Origin: an uncultured Veillonella sp. | GTDB taxonomy: Bacteria > Bacillota > Negativicutes > Veillonellales > Veillonellaceae | Direction of reading: 5' to 3' | Length of the DNA stretch: 26,892 bases | NCBI GenBank assembly: GCA_900549845.1 | Contig: URPT01000005.1 | Span: 1 to 26,892 of the forward strand | In this document: one piece after another, positions 1 to 7,892 of the stretch | Position numbering within the stretch: position 1 is the first letter of the stretch | How the letters are laid out: every line of letters begins with the position of its first letter | Translations under genes and position numbers: made by a program | The notes under the pieces: generated by a model | Database searches by the model: none | The model's input: the letters and a program-made list of their open reading frames with translations, nothing else | Told to the model about the DNA's origin: nothing

Positions 1-1621
1 ACGTACCACCTTGAACAACGATATGATCGCCTAATTCTTTAGGGTCTTTCACCTTAAGAACCTTATAAAGGGCATTTTTAATTACAGAATAAGCAAGACC
101 TGCTGCGATATCTTGTACCGTAGCACCTTCTTTTTGAGCCTGCTTAACCTTAGAGTTCATAAATACAGTACAACGAGAACCCAAGTCGATTGGCAAGGAT
201 GCCAATAAACCTTCCTTCGCGAATTGATCGATTGGAATGCGTAGACCGGATGCGAAGGTATCGATGAAGGAACCGCAACCAGAGGAGCAAGCTTCGTTCA
301 ATACGATATCTTCGATGTAGCCATCGCGAACCTTACAGCATTTCATATCTTGACCGCCGATGTCCAAGATAAAGGATACATCAGGGCAGAAGTAACGAGC
401 TGCACGATAGTGAGCCATTGTTTCTACTTCACCAATATCGATACCAAGGGCGCGTTTAAGGAATGCTTCGCCGTAACCCGTTACACCAGAATGCGCAATA
501 TACGCGCCTTTTGGTAACAGTTCATAAATCTTCTCGATCATTTCACGAGATTTTTCTAATGGTTTACCATGATTAGGACCATAGTGAGAGAATATGATTT
601 CCTTATTGCTATTGATGAGAACTACTTTAAGAGTAGTAGAACCAGCATCAATACCAAGGTAACAAGGACCTTGCGCATCTTCAATATTCGCTTTTGGCGT
701 TACTGCCTTAGCGTGACGAGCGCGGAATTCTTCTAATTCTTGTTCATTTTTAAATAGAGGTTCTACACGATCTGTAGCCTCCATAGGAATACCGATGAGG
801 GCACCAATTTCCTTTGTTAATTGACCAACCGTAATCTCACGACAGTCTTCTTTCATCAAAGCCGCCCCTAAGGCGATGAATAATTCACCATTTTCAGGGA
901 TAATGCGATGCGCTTCATCTAGTTCTAAGGTATCGCAGAAACATTGACGAAGTTCGGATAAGAATGTTAACGGCCCCCCAAGGAATGCTACATTACCTTC
1001 AATTTTATGACCGCATGCAAGGCCTGCAATTGTTTGGTTTACAATAGCTTGGAATACGGATTTTGCAATATTTTCATGAGATGCGCCTTGGTTTAACAAA
1101 GCTTGTACGTCTGTTTTAGCAAATACGCCACAGCGTGCTGCAATTGGATAAATCGTATCAGCATTCATGGCCAATTGGTTAAGACCAGATGCATCAGTTT
1201 GCAATAAAGTAGCCATTTGGTCGATGAAAGCACCTGTACCACCTGCACAAGAACCATTCATACGGTGTTCTGCCGTTTGACCTAAATAGGTTACCTTCGC
1301 ATCTTCACCACCAAGTTCGATGATAACATCAGTTTCTGGATACAACGCTTTTACAGCACGTGTTTCAGCAATAACCTCTTGCACGAATGGAATGCGTACC
1401 TTTTCAGCCATCGCCATACCACCAGAACCTGTAATACATACATGAACTTGATCATTTTCATGGCCCACTTGAGCCTCTTGGAGCAAGGTATATACGGTGT
1501 CCAAAATGTTTGCATAATGGCGTATGTACTTTTTATACAAATAATTATCGTGTTCGTCTAATAGTACAACTTTAACAGTCGTAGAGCCCACGTCAATACC
1601 CATGCGTAGCATGTGTTGCAT
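1..1621 (-). CDS. 2-hydroxyacyl-CoA dehydratase activator (BadF/BcrA/HgdC family), C-terminus outside window
   Basis: The open frame runs off the left edge, so only about the first 540 residues are visible. The product is an ASKHA-fold ATPase of the HgdC/BcrA type; the family uses ATP and a [4Fe-4S] cluster to push electrons into 2-hydroxyacyl-CoA dehydratases. Two activator domains are visible. The first has MGIDVGSTT near residue 7, ELGGEDAK near 100, SCAGGTGAFID near 125 and an ARCGVF cysteine near 164; these two cysteines match the cluster ligands of HgdC in spacing. The second has LGIDAGSTT near 320, DIGGQDMK near 425 and ACSSGCGSFID near 447. Two domains in one chain suggest the very long fused form with a dehydratase-like C-terminus, which cannot be confirmed here. 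ATG at 1621 is chosen over in-frame ATGs at 1612 and 1603 because GAGAGG lies five bases upstream. Confidence 0.9.
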   Translation of the reverse strand, partial: MQHMLRMGIDVGSTTVKVVLLDEHDNYLYKKYIRHYANILDTVYTLLQEAQVGHENDQVHVCITGSGGMAMAEKVRIPFVQEVIAETRAVKALYPETDVIIELGGEDAKVTYLGQTAEHRMNGSCAGGTGAFIDQMATLLQTDASGLNQLAMNADTIYPIAARCGVFAKTDVQALLNQGASHENIAKSVFQAIVNQTIAGLACGHKIEGNVAFLGGPLTFLSELRQCFCDTLELDEAHRIIPENGELFIALGAALMKEDCREITVGQLTKEIGALIGIPMEATDRVEPLFKNEQELEEFRARHAKAVTPKANIEDAQGPCYLGIDAGSTTLKVVLINSNKEIIFSHYGPNHGKPLEKSREMIEKIYELLPKGAYIAHSGVTGYGEAFLKRALGIDIGEVETMAHYRAARYFCPDVSFILDIGGQDMKCCKVRDGYIEDIVLNEACSSGCGSFIDTFASGLRIPIDQFAKEGLLASLPIDLGSRCTVFMNSKVKQAQKEGATVQDIAAGLAYSVIKNALYKVLKVKDPKELGDHIVVQGGT

Positions 1622-2000
1622 AAATACCTCTCTTTTCAAAAAACGTATGACCACACAAGATCATACTCATATTGTGAAAGTAGTACATTGAGCATGAATC
1701 TAAAATAAAATGCACCAAACATCTAATTAAACTTAGATAAGGATAGACTTTCACAAAAACATCTAATTTTTTAAATATCCTATACATATTATACAACAAA
1801 TGTAGATAAAATCTATGTTTTTCTATATTCCAATGAGTTATATGGAATATGACTAAACTTGAATAACACCTCTACATCGAGATAGGATGTAAAATTTATT
1901 ATATCATTCTAAGATGAAAAAAAGTGTACCTAACAGCACATAACTTAAGCAACAAATAGGTAAATATTATTTCTATTTCAATTAACAAGAATAAGGGAAT
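1622..2000. other. AT-rich intergenic region upstream of the activator gene
   Basis: No credible gene is seen. The short frames here overlap each other and lack ribosome sites. The presumed activator leader contains a perfect 10-bp inverted repeat (TTGTGAAAGT at 1672-1681, ACTTTCACAA at 1747-1756) that encloses a 6-bp hairpin (ATCTAA 1721-1726, TTAGAT 1733-1738). ACATCTAATT occurs twice, at 1719 and 1759. Further upstream lie two palindromes: TAGAT-AAA-ATCTA (1803-1815) and ATATTCCA/TGGAATAT (1825-1832, 1843-1850). A minus-strand TATAAT lies near 1790, without a clear -35 box. Confidence 0.4.
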
Positions 2001-2037
2001 ACAAAAAGAGGCTTCCATGAAATCATTGAAGCCTCTT
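2001..2037 (-). terminator. Rho-independent terminator of the pdu operon
   Basis: A 10-bp perfect stem (2006-2015 paired with 2028-2037, core GAGGCTTC/GAAGCCTC) has a 12-base loop. On the minus strand it is followed directly by TTTTT (2003-2007). It lies about 55 bases after the pduQ stop and before the next minus-strand gene, so it should end the pdu transcript. Confidence 0.85.
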
Positions 2038-2091
2038 GTATTTGTATTGTTCATTATATACTTTTGAGTTTTATTATTCACTCTATATAGG

Positions 2092-3210
2092 TTACAAAAC
2101 CTTTTTATATAATCCGATAAGATCATCATGGTTAGCTGGGTATGGATTAAATCTATAACACATATCCTCTAGTGCTCTATCTGCCATAAGGTTAAGTTTT
2201 GGTTCAGATGTAGTCTTATCTACACCAAATTCAGTCAGTGTCATTGGACATTCTAAAGTTCGTTGTAGTTTTACAATCGCCTCTAGTAACGCACCTATTT
2301 TATCTCCATCGGATGCTTTATGCGATGCAAAGCCCAACTTAGCAGATAGATGGGCATATTTCTTGGCCACCTCTTGGTTACGAGAGCAATTAAATCCAAT
2401 TACATAAAGCAAAAGCATACTGTTAGCTAGACCATGAGGCACATGAAATTGTCCTCCCAACTGATGAGCCATGGCATGAACTATACCTAATCCGGCCTTG
2501 TTAAAGGATAGACCTGCTAAACATGAAGCCTCATGCATAGACATTCTATCTTGCTCTGTTGCTGTTGGCTTATGACATCTTGGTAAGTAAGTAAAGACTA
2601 GCTCAATCGCCTGTTGTGCCAACGCATCAGTAAAATTATTTGCAGCCGTTGCTACATAAGCTTCCAATGCGTGAACTAGCACATCCATACCACTGAATGC
2701 AGTAACACTTGGTGGAGATGTTTTTACAAATAATGGCGTTAATAATGCTTCATCTGGTAATACCGCATCATCCACAAGAGGATATTTAATTTGTGTTTCG
2801 CTATCTGTAAGAACAGCAAAAGAGGTCACTTCTGATCCAGTTCCACTAGTAGTAGGAACAGCAATAAAGGATTTGATATCCATATGCTTTAACTTACGAC
2901 CAAAGTAAGCCATGCCCTTACTCATATCGATACAGGATCCCCCACCTATGGCAATGATTACAGTTGGTTTAATGCCTTCCATAAACTCAATACCCTTTAC
3001 TACATGCGTTATGGGTGGATCAGGTACTACTTCAGTATAGATGGTTACCTTATTTTTACTGTCCATTAACCCCATCACATATGTAAGGCTTGGAGAATCT
3101 TTTAAAAATGGATCGCATATGATAAGTATAGATTCATTAGAAAACTCTGTAAGACGATTCAACGAATCTGGCCCTGCATAAATCTGGGTTGGAAAAGTCC
3201 ATTGATTCAT
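2092..3210 (-). CDS. pduQ: PduQ-like iron-dependent propanol dehydrogenase
   Basis: This 372-residue group III (iron-containing) alcohol dehydrogenase is close in length to enterobacterial PduQ (about 370). The expected role is NADH-dependent reduction of propionaldehyde to 1-propanol, regenerating NAD+ for PduP within the microcompartment. Visible motifs are the nucleotide-binding GGGSCIDMSK (89-98), PTTSGTGSEVTSFAV (119-133) and metal ligands D176, H180, H245 and H259 in the family spacing (14 residues between the last two, as in FucO). It is the last gene of the operon, 11 bases after pduP and just before the terminator. ATG at 3210 is preceded by AGGTGG. Confidence 0.92.
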   Translation of the reverse strand: MNQWTFPTQIYAGPDSLNRLTEFSNESILIICDPFLKDSPSLTYVMGLMDSKNKVTIYTEVVPDPPITHVVKGIEFMEGIKPTVIIAIGGGSCIDMSKGMAYFGRKLKHMDIKSFIAVPTTSGTGSEVTSFAVLTDSETQIKYPLVDDAVLPDEALLTPLFVKTSPPSVTAFSGMDVLVHALEAYVATAANNFTDALAQQAIELVFTYLPRCHKPTATEQDRMSMHEASCLAGLSFNKAGLGIVHAMAHQLGGQFHVPHGLANSMLLLYVIGFNCSRNQEVAKKYAHLSAKLGFASHKASDGDKIGALLEAIVKLQRTLECPMTLTEFGVDKTTSEPKLNLMADRALEDMCYRFNPYPANHDDLIGLYKKVL

Positions 3211-3221
3211 ATGCTCACCAC

Positions 3222-4652
3222 CTATCGAATATTAAATCCTGTTGTTAAGCAACATCTACGACGTCGCGCAAAGCAACGAGCCGATGTAGTAGATTCCCCA
3301 GTAGGTGTAGCAATTGTAAAGGTTGTCGTACCCTCACCGCTAAATCCAAGCCCTGCATAGGACGGACCATTCTTAACAAAAATGGAAGTTTTCATTTTAC
3401 GAGCCATCCGGTTGAGGCGTTCCATATTCAAGGAATGCATTGTAGCCGTATGATGTAAGCCTGCTTCTAACATCAAGCATACATCAAGACCTTCGTCAAA
3501 GCTATCTACTGTAACAACAGGTAAAATAGGCATTAACATCTCAATTACTGCAAAGGGATGATTTTTTGGAGCCCGCATGATAATTAACCGTGGATCACCA
3601 TTGTACGGAATATGTGCTGCATCAAGAATAACGCTTGCATTTTTACCGACAAATTTTTTATTTGGTGTCCCATTCGGTAATACTGTTAAATCGACAAGAC
3701 GTTGAATATCTTGTTGATTTTCAAGGAGAACACAACCTGCTTTTACCATTTCTTGAACTAGCTGTGGCTCGATTTGGCGCATGGCTACAACGCTCTTTTC
3801 AGCGATACATAGAATATTATTATCTAGACTAGCGCCGAGAACAATATCTTGAGCGGCCTTTTTAATATCTGCCGTTTCATCTACAAAGGCCGGTGGATTA
3901 CCTGCACCAGCACCGATAACCTTTTTACCACTTTGAAGGGCTTGTTTTACTACGCCAGGACCTCCAGTAACAACTAATAGGCTCACATCTGGATGTAGCA
4001 TCATCTCTTGAGCAGACTCAATAGATGGCTCTCGAAGTGTAACAATAAGGTTTTCAATACCAATCGATTTGGCAATGATTTGATTAAGTTCACTAACTAG
4101 CAATCGACTAAGATGCTTAGCACCAGGATGAACACTAAAGAATACAGCATTCCCTGCGGCTAGCATACCTATTGTATTACATATTAATGTTTCCGCTGGA
4201 TTCGTACTTGGCGTAACAGCACCAATAACACCATAAGCAGACAATTCGTATAATGTCATACCATTATCGCCTGTTTCACACTCTGTAACGAGATCTTCTA
4301 CGCCCGGTGTTTTATCGAGTGTTAGATTTAATTTTAGTACTTTATCCGCAACGCGACCCATCCCCGTTTCTTCAACGGTTTTCTGAGCCAACTCTTGTAC
4401 TCGTGGACGCATGGCAGCACGGATGTCTGCTATTACCTTTTCACGGGTTGCTAAGGTGCAATCTTCAAAGCGCGCTTGTGCTACTTTTGCAGCTTGAATT
4501 GCTTCATCAACTGTATCAAATACACCTGGCTCAACTTGACCTCTAGGCGCTTGTTTAATAGGTTGTGATGAGGCCATTTCTTGCTTTTGCCCCTGTAATA
4601 CATCTATAACCATGGAGCGGATCATTTCTTTCAACTGTGTATTGTTTTCCAT
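3222..4652 (-). CDS. pduP: PduP, CoA-acylating propionaldehyde dehydrogenase
   Basis: The product is predicted to oxidise propionaldehyde to propionyl-CoA with NAD+ and CoA in the compartment lumen. The chain is 476 residues (Salmonella PduP 464). It has a nucleotide-binding region with VVTGGPGVV and the catalytic cysteine in NNILCIAEK at about residue 282. The C-terminus ends with the typical TTTFTIATPTGE and ARCFARRRR segments. The first about 18 residues form an amphipathic helix (QLKEMIRSMVIDVLQ) like the known PduP encapsulation peptide, followed by a Q/P-rich linker. The frame stays open upstream to a TTG at 4715. ATG at 4652 is chosen because GGAGG lies six bases before it (the ATG at 4655 is only three away) and because it starts at the targeting helix. 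Confidence 0.95.
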   Translation of the reverse strand: MENNTQLKEMIRSMVIDVLQGQKQEMASSQPIKQAPRGQVEPGVFDTVDEAIQAAKVAQARFEDCTLATREKVIADIRAAMRPRVQELAQKTVEETGMGRVADKVLKLNLTLDKTPGVEDLVTECETGDNGMTLYELSAYGVIGAVTPSTNPAETLICNTIGMLAAGNAVFFSVHPGAKHLSRLLVSELNQIIAKSIGIENLIVTLREPSIESAQEMMLHPDVSLLVVTGGPGVVKQALQSGKKVIGAGAGNPPAFVDETADIKKAAQDIVLGASLDNNILCIAEKSVVAMRQIEPQLVQEMVKAGCVLLENQQDIQRLVDLTVLPNGTPNKKFVGKNASVILDAAHIPYNGDPRLIIMRAPKNHPFAVIEMLMPILPVVTVDSFDEGLDVCLMLEAGLHHTATMHSLNMERLNRMARKMKTSIFVKNGPSYAGLGFSGEGTTTFTIATPTGESTTSARCFARRRRCCLTTGFNIR

Positions 4653-4783
4653 CATGAACCTCCATATAGGTTGCATTGCTGATGCAATGACCATGTCAAC
4701 TAACGGTGTACACAATCAAGGATACATTCATGATGTGACACAATAACTAGGTTTAACTCTGGCACCAGCTATTTCCTATACAA
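4653..4783 (-). other. pduN-pduP spacer with small hairpin
   Basis: This spacer is 131 bases long in an otherwise tightly packed operon. It holds a perfect 6-bp hairpin CATTGC/GCAATG with a 4-base loop (4674-4689), about 10 bases upstream of the pduP ribosome site. No supported ORF is seen; an 11-codon ATG frame has no ribosome site. In the enterobacterial gene order, as known, pduO sits between pduN and pduP, whereas here pduO is upstream. Confidence 0.45.
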
Positions 4784-5050
4784 CTATTTTTCAAAACTAT
4801 CAATAATACCCACAATAGCACAATCTACTGCGGTGCCTTTATCATCTTCGAAAATATGCCGTGCCGATGAGCCTCGAGTTAGAAGCACATATTCACCTTC
4901 ACCAGCACATACTGTATCGACGGCGATTTCTATGCGCCCCGTCAACTCTTGTTCTCCATCGAGAATATCTACCATCATCAGTTTCATTCCCTTTAGAGAT
5001 TCATGCTTTTGAGTAGATACAATACTACCCACAACTTTACCGACTTGCAT
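4784..5050 (-). CDS. pduN: PduN, microcompartment vertex protein (BMV, CcmL/EutN family)
   Basis: An 88-residue EutN/CcmL-family protein; these form pentamers that cap the vertices of the polyhedral shell. The family pattern is visible in MQVGKVVGSIVSTQKHESLKGMKLM at the start, the small beta-barrel core (GRIEIAVDTVCAGEGEYVLLTRGSSAR) and the conserved C-terminal VDCAIVGIID. The upstream gene pduM overlaps it by 14 bases, suggesting coupled translation. The frame extends to a TTG at 5068, but ATG at 5050 matches the family start. Confidence 0.93.
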   Translation of the reverse strand: MQVGKVVGSIVSTQKHESLKGMKLMMVDILDGEQELTGRIEIAVDTVCAGEGEYVLLTRGSSARHIFEDDKGTAVDCAIVGIIDSFEK

Positions 5051-5528
5051 ACTTCTCGTTCCCTTCAATTATTGTGATACCTAAGCGCTCAATTTCATCT
5101 CGAGCAGCCATGGTGAACCGTTGTCCCCTATATATGACGATAATAGACTGACTTTCACAAGATCTAACAAAAGAGGCCGTTATCCACGCTTGATGACTGG
5201 CATATATAGGACGACCAAATTTATCTAGAAATTTGATAGGCCAATCTAGAATAACTGATGGATTCATCAACGAGGTTACAGGAACTGCTAGGTGTATCGT
5301 CACCTCACAGTCATAGGCTAATGCACGATGCAAATAGGCAACCCAAGGCACCAATGTATCGCACATTAACTCTCGTATATGACCATAATCTATACCACTG
5401 AAAGAAATGAGTTGATTCTGCAACAATATATGCTCATCATAGCTATTGCACTCTGTGACCATAAAAGTAGCAGTGGATGTCATGCGCTTTTCTAGGCGTT
5501 CTAGCACCAGTTTAACTAATACATCCAT
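5037..5528 (-). CDS. pduM: PduM, microcompartment assembly protein
   Basis: This 163-residue protein has the same length as Salmonella PduM, which is required for proper microcompartment assembly although its biochemical role is unclear. The N-terminal helix (MDVLVKLVLERLEKR) is amphipathic, as in compartment-associated proteins; the rest is a globular alpha/beta domain with no recognisable catalytic motif. The position between eutJ and pduN, next to the vertex protein, agrees with the usual pduM-pduN adjacency. ATG at 5528 lies one base after the eutJ stop; an upstream in-frame TTG (5552) lies within eutJ and is less likely. Confidence 0.85.
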   Translation of the reverse strand: MDVLVKLVLERLEKRMTSTATFMVTECNSYDEHILLQNQLISFSGIDYGHIRELMCDTLVPWVAYLHRALAYDCEVTIHLAVPVTSLMNPSVILDWPIKFLDKFGRPIYASHQAWITASFVRSCESQSIIVIYRGQRFTMAARDEIERLGITIIEGNEKYASR

Positions 5529-5529
5529 A

Positions 5530-6366
5530 TTAATGCTCACTTCCCATGGCAATCCCTAAGGGCGTTACAAACTCTGGATATAATGGCTTATCTACGGGTA
5601 ATCCTATATATTGACTGAAAGTTTTTGTAAACTCCTCAAAATTAGAAGCACCACCTACAACAATAATGGGAGTCCCCTTTTCATAGCCACCCTCTTGTAA
5701 CGCACGCTTAGAAATAGCTGCCATTTTCTCTACAACCGGCCGTATGGTTGCATATACATCGCGTTTATTCGCTTCATTGCGCTTATAAGCCTCTGCTTCA
5801 GGAATAGAGATGCCATAGGCCCCGCTAATAACAAGGTTCATATGGGTGCCTCCTGTAGGCTCATCTACGGTATATACAACTCGGCCATCTTTTAAAATGC
5901 TTATGCCCGTAGTACCACCACCGACGTCGATAACAGCGCCATCGGTGATGCCTAGTACGTTAGCAGCAGCAGTAGGTTCATCTAAGATACAAGTTACTTC
6001 AAAACCTGCACTTTCAAGAACATGACCTACTACATCTTTATTTTTGCCTATCGTTCCAGGTGGAACAGCTGCTGCGGCATATACAAGTTCTGTACCTAAG
6101 GCTGCTTCCGCCTTAGCCTTTAGCTCTCGCGTAATCGTAACAGCGCCCACATAGTCAACTACAAGGCCATCTCGAATAGATTCGTTGTATTCAAAGGCAC
6201 CATATATAGGTTTACCTTTATCGTTTACTACGGATAGGACAATAGATGATGTACCAAGGTCAATGCCTACGCGTAAATTCTTTTGATTATGCGAGCTCAC
6301 TTGTTTGGACTCTACAAGATCAGAGAACTCTTGCAAGGTATTATTTGCCTTTTTCAAACCTTTCAT
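5530..6366 (-). CDS. eutJ: EutJ-family Hsp70/actin-like protein
   Basis: This 278-residue ASKHA-fold ATPase resembles EutJ of ethanolamine-utilisation operons, proposed to be a chaperone. The phosphate-1 loop GIDLGTSSI is near residue 34, the phosphate-2 loop DVGGGTTGISI near 147 and the adenosine motif VVGGASNFEEF near 237. It lacks the Hsp70 substrate-binding domain and is distinct from the much larger reactivase PduG. It lies 13 bases after pduL. ATG at 6366 has AGGTGAT at ideal spacing; ATG at 6369 is the alternative, and the longer TTG start (6390) overlaps pduL. The classical Salmonella pdu operon does not contain eutJ. Confidence 0.88.
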   Translation of the reverse strand: MKGLKKANNTLQEFSDLVESKQVSSHNQKNLRVGIDLGTSSIVLSVVNDKGKPIYGAFEYNESIRDGLVVDYVGAVTITRELKAKAEAALGTELVYAAAAVPPGTIGKNKDVVGHVLESAGFEVTCILDEPTAAANVLGITDGAVIDVGGGTTGISILKDGRVVYTVDEPTGGTHMNLVISGAYGISIPEAEAYKRNEANKRDVYATIRPVVEKMAAISKRALQEGGYEKGTPIIVVGGASNFEEFTKTFSQYIGLPVDKPLYPEFVTPLGIAMGSEH

Positions 6367-6379
6367 CATATCACCTACT

Positions 6380-7000
6380 TTACTGTACAATTCTCGCCAT
6401 CACTGTACCTTGTACATTGGCAGCATTTGCCTCATCTGTATCAATATGGAGTTCTAGAACAAATCCGGGTACGGCCCGAACGATGACATCACCAAATACA
6501 GTGGTGCGCTCTGATGTTTGAATTTCAACATTTACGCTGTCGCCATCGTTTACAGAAAGCCGTTTTGCATCATCAGGAGACATATGAATATGTCGTTTTG
6601 CAACGATGCAAATAGGTTTTGTAATTTCTCCATTTTCAGTACATAGAGTAATCTCTACGGCTGATTCTAAATGACCAGATAGCACAATAGGAGGTTTTAT
6701 ACCCAATGCACGAGCATCGGTCAAAGACACCTCTACTTGTGACTGTTTTCTAAGAGGACCTAATACGCGGACATTTTGAATGACCCCTTTAGGCCCCACT
6801 AAAGTAACTGTTTGTTCTGAAGCAAACTCTCCAGTTTGTTTTAAGTCACTTTTTTTAGTAATAGCCTGGTTAGGGAATAATATATCCCAGTCCTCCTGAC
6901 ATAGATGGACATGTCTATTGCTCACACCTACGGGAATGGACGATTCGAACATGGCTTCGATCACTTCTCGTACGATAGCACGAATCTGTTCCCGATCCAT
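6380..7000 (-). CDS. pduL: PduL, phosphate propanoyltransferase
   Basis: PduL converts propionyl-CoA and phosphate to propionyl-phosphate and CoA, recycling CoA inside the compartment. The 206-residue chain has the two PduL beta-barrel domains. Expected zinc ligands are visible as H30 and H32 (SNRHVHL), H137 and H139 (KRHIHMS) and H185 (ELHIDTDEANA, a family signature). The N-terminus (DREQIRAIVREVIEAMF) is an amphipathic helix of the encapsulation-peptide type. It starts 6 bases after the pduJ stop, with AAGGA upstream. No propionate kinase (pduW) follows, so the acyl-phosphate must be used by a kinase elsewhere. Confidence 0.95.
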   Translation of the reverse strand: MDREQIRAIVREVIEAMFESSIPVGVSNRHVHLCQEDWDILFPNQAITKKSDLKQTGEFASEQTVTLVGPKGVIQNVRVLGPLRKQSQVEVSLTDARALGIKPPIVLSGHLESAVEITLCTENGEITKPICIVAKRHIHMSPDDAKRLSVNDGDSVNVEIQTSERTTVFGDVIVRAVPGFVLELHIDTDEANAANVQGTVMARIVQ

Positions 7001-7006
7001 AAGCTA

Positions 7007-7282
7007 TTATCCTTTCTTAGGTAAGATCAATTCTACATCGCTATGAGGGCGTGGAATGACATGAGTAGATACTACTTCACCTACTTTTTGTGCTGCTGCA
7101 CAGCCCGCATCAACAGCGGCTTTTACAGCGCCTACATCACCTCGAACCATTACTGTTACAAGACCGGAACCGATTTTTTCAGTACCTTCTAATGTAACGT
7201 TAGCTGCTTTTACCATTGCGTCAGCCGCTTCAATTGCACCTACTAAACCTTTTGTTTCTACCATGCCTAATGCGTTATTCAT
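7007..7282 (-). CDS. pduJ: PduJ, hexameric shell protein (BMC-H)
   Basis: This single-BMC-domain shell protein of 91 residues has the length of Salmonella PduJ. Such proteins form the hexameric tiles of the shell facets. Canonical features are NNALGMVETKGLVGAIEAAD at the start, KIGSGLVTVMVRGDVGAVKAAVDAG in the centre and HVIPRPHSDVE near the end. The N-terminal MNNALG and its place just before pduL favour PduJ over PduA. A strong ribosome site (AAAGGAG) precedes it, as expected for a highly made shell protein. Confidence 0.93.
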   Translation of the reverse strand: MNNALGMVETKGLVGAIEAADAMVKAANVTLEGTEKIGSGLVTVMVRGDVGAVKAAVDAGCAAAQKVGEVVSTHVIPRPHSDVELILPKKG

Positions 7283-7308
7283 GATAATCTCCTTTATTTC
7301 TTACTACT

Positions 7309-7752
7309 TTATTTCTTTTTAGGGTTGTTCTTTGGTGTTGTTTTCTTTGTACCTGTTGATTTAGAACTTTTCGGTTCTATGATCGTAGATACTATCTCAT
7401 CTAACACCTCAATAACCTTCTCATCTAATTGGGGTTTCTCTGTTTCATCAGCTACCTTAGCCGGCTTATCTGTAAAATCATCATTAAAGGATTCTACTAA
7501 ACCTTCTGCAGGTCGAGGAATAACTTTGTGAGCTACATACAAGTTCATACCTTTTGTAATCGCTACACCTGTTTGAACAGCTGCTTCAACAGCTGCCACA
7601 TCACCAGCAACCTTTACGGTCATCCAGCCAAGTCCTCTCGCCTTTTCTATTCCTATGAGCCGTACATTTGCAGCTTTAACCATTGCATCTGATGCGGTGA
7701 TAGCCCCCAGCAAACCAGCTACTTCTAGTAACCCTAGTGAATCTTTCACCAT
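7309..7752 (-). CDS. pduK: PduK, BMC-H shell protein with basic C-terminal tail
   Basis: The first about 90 residues are a divergent BMC domain (DSLGLLEVAGLLGAITASD, KVAGDVAAVEAAVQTG, HKVIPRPAEGL). An acidic linker follows, and then a lysine-rich tail with eight lysines in the last 20 residues. A BMC domain with a C-terminal extension, located next to pduJ, identifies PduK, a minor shell protein. The tail contains no cysteine, so an iron-sulfur cluster there is not supported. GGGAGG lies four bases before ATG 7752. It is separated from the long pduB by a spacer that holds a micro-ORF. Confidence 0.88.
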   Translation of the reverse strand: MVKDSLGLLEVAGLLGAITASDAMVKAANVRLIGIEKARGLGWMTVKVAGDVAAVEAAVQTGVAITKGMNLYVAHKVIPRPAEGLVESFNDDFTDKPAKVADETEKPQLDEKVIEVLDEIVSTIIEPKSSKSTGTKKTTPKNNPKKK

Positions 7753-7814
7753 GCCACCTCCCGACGTCTATTTCTTTGATGATTCGCACCTAGGATTCAT
7801 ACATTCCTATAATG

Positions 7815-7892
7815 TTAGCTACGTTGCATATCTACTAACATTTGACGAATCAAATCTTTTAACTCTGGTTCTTGAGTCAAAATATCATTCAT
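7815..7892 (-). CDS. Micro-ORF encoding a free-standing encapsulation-peptide-like helix (25 aa)
   Basis: The ATG (7890-7892) shares one base with the stop codon of the long pduB (TAATG), a layout typical of termination-reinitiation coupling. The 25-codon frame starts MNDILTQEPELK, continues DLIRQMLVDMQRS and ends with TAA. PELKDLIRQMLVDMQ is predicted to be an amphipathic helix. By eye it aligns with the targeting helices of this operon: PduP QLKEMIRSMVIDVLQ, PduE ELEALIRQIVSEIE and PduL QIRAIVREVIEAM. It has no ribosome site of its own. Either it is a real small protein or it is the remnant of a lost cargo gene. That it is expressed is inferred from the overlap and the residue pattern only. 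Confidence 0.5.
   Translation of the reverse strand: MNDILTQEPELKDLIRQMLVDMQRS

Noticed and set aside
1593..1799. 68-codon minus-strand frame upstream of the activator
   Set aside because: It overlaps the activator start and the structured leader, has no ribosome site and has AT-driven composition.
1899..2129. 76-codon minus-strand frame spanning the pduQ end and the terminator
   Set aside because: It would read through the intrinsic terminator and out of pduQ in another frame, with no ribosome site.
4653..4715. Longer PduP starting at TTG 4715
   Set aside because: The ATG at 4652 has a well-placed GGAGG and begins exactly at the encapsulation helix; the extension has no family counterpart.
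7753..7814. Second tiny frame between the micro-ORF and pduK
   Set aside because: A ten-codon ATG frame ends just before the pduK ribosome site. It has no helix pattern and no stop-start overlap, so it is not reported as a gene.
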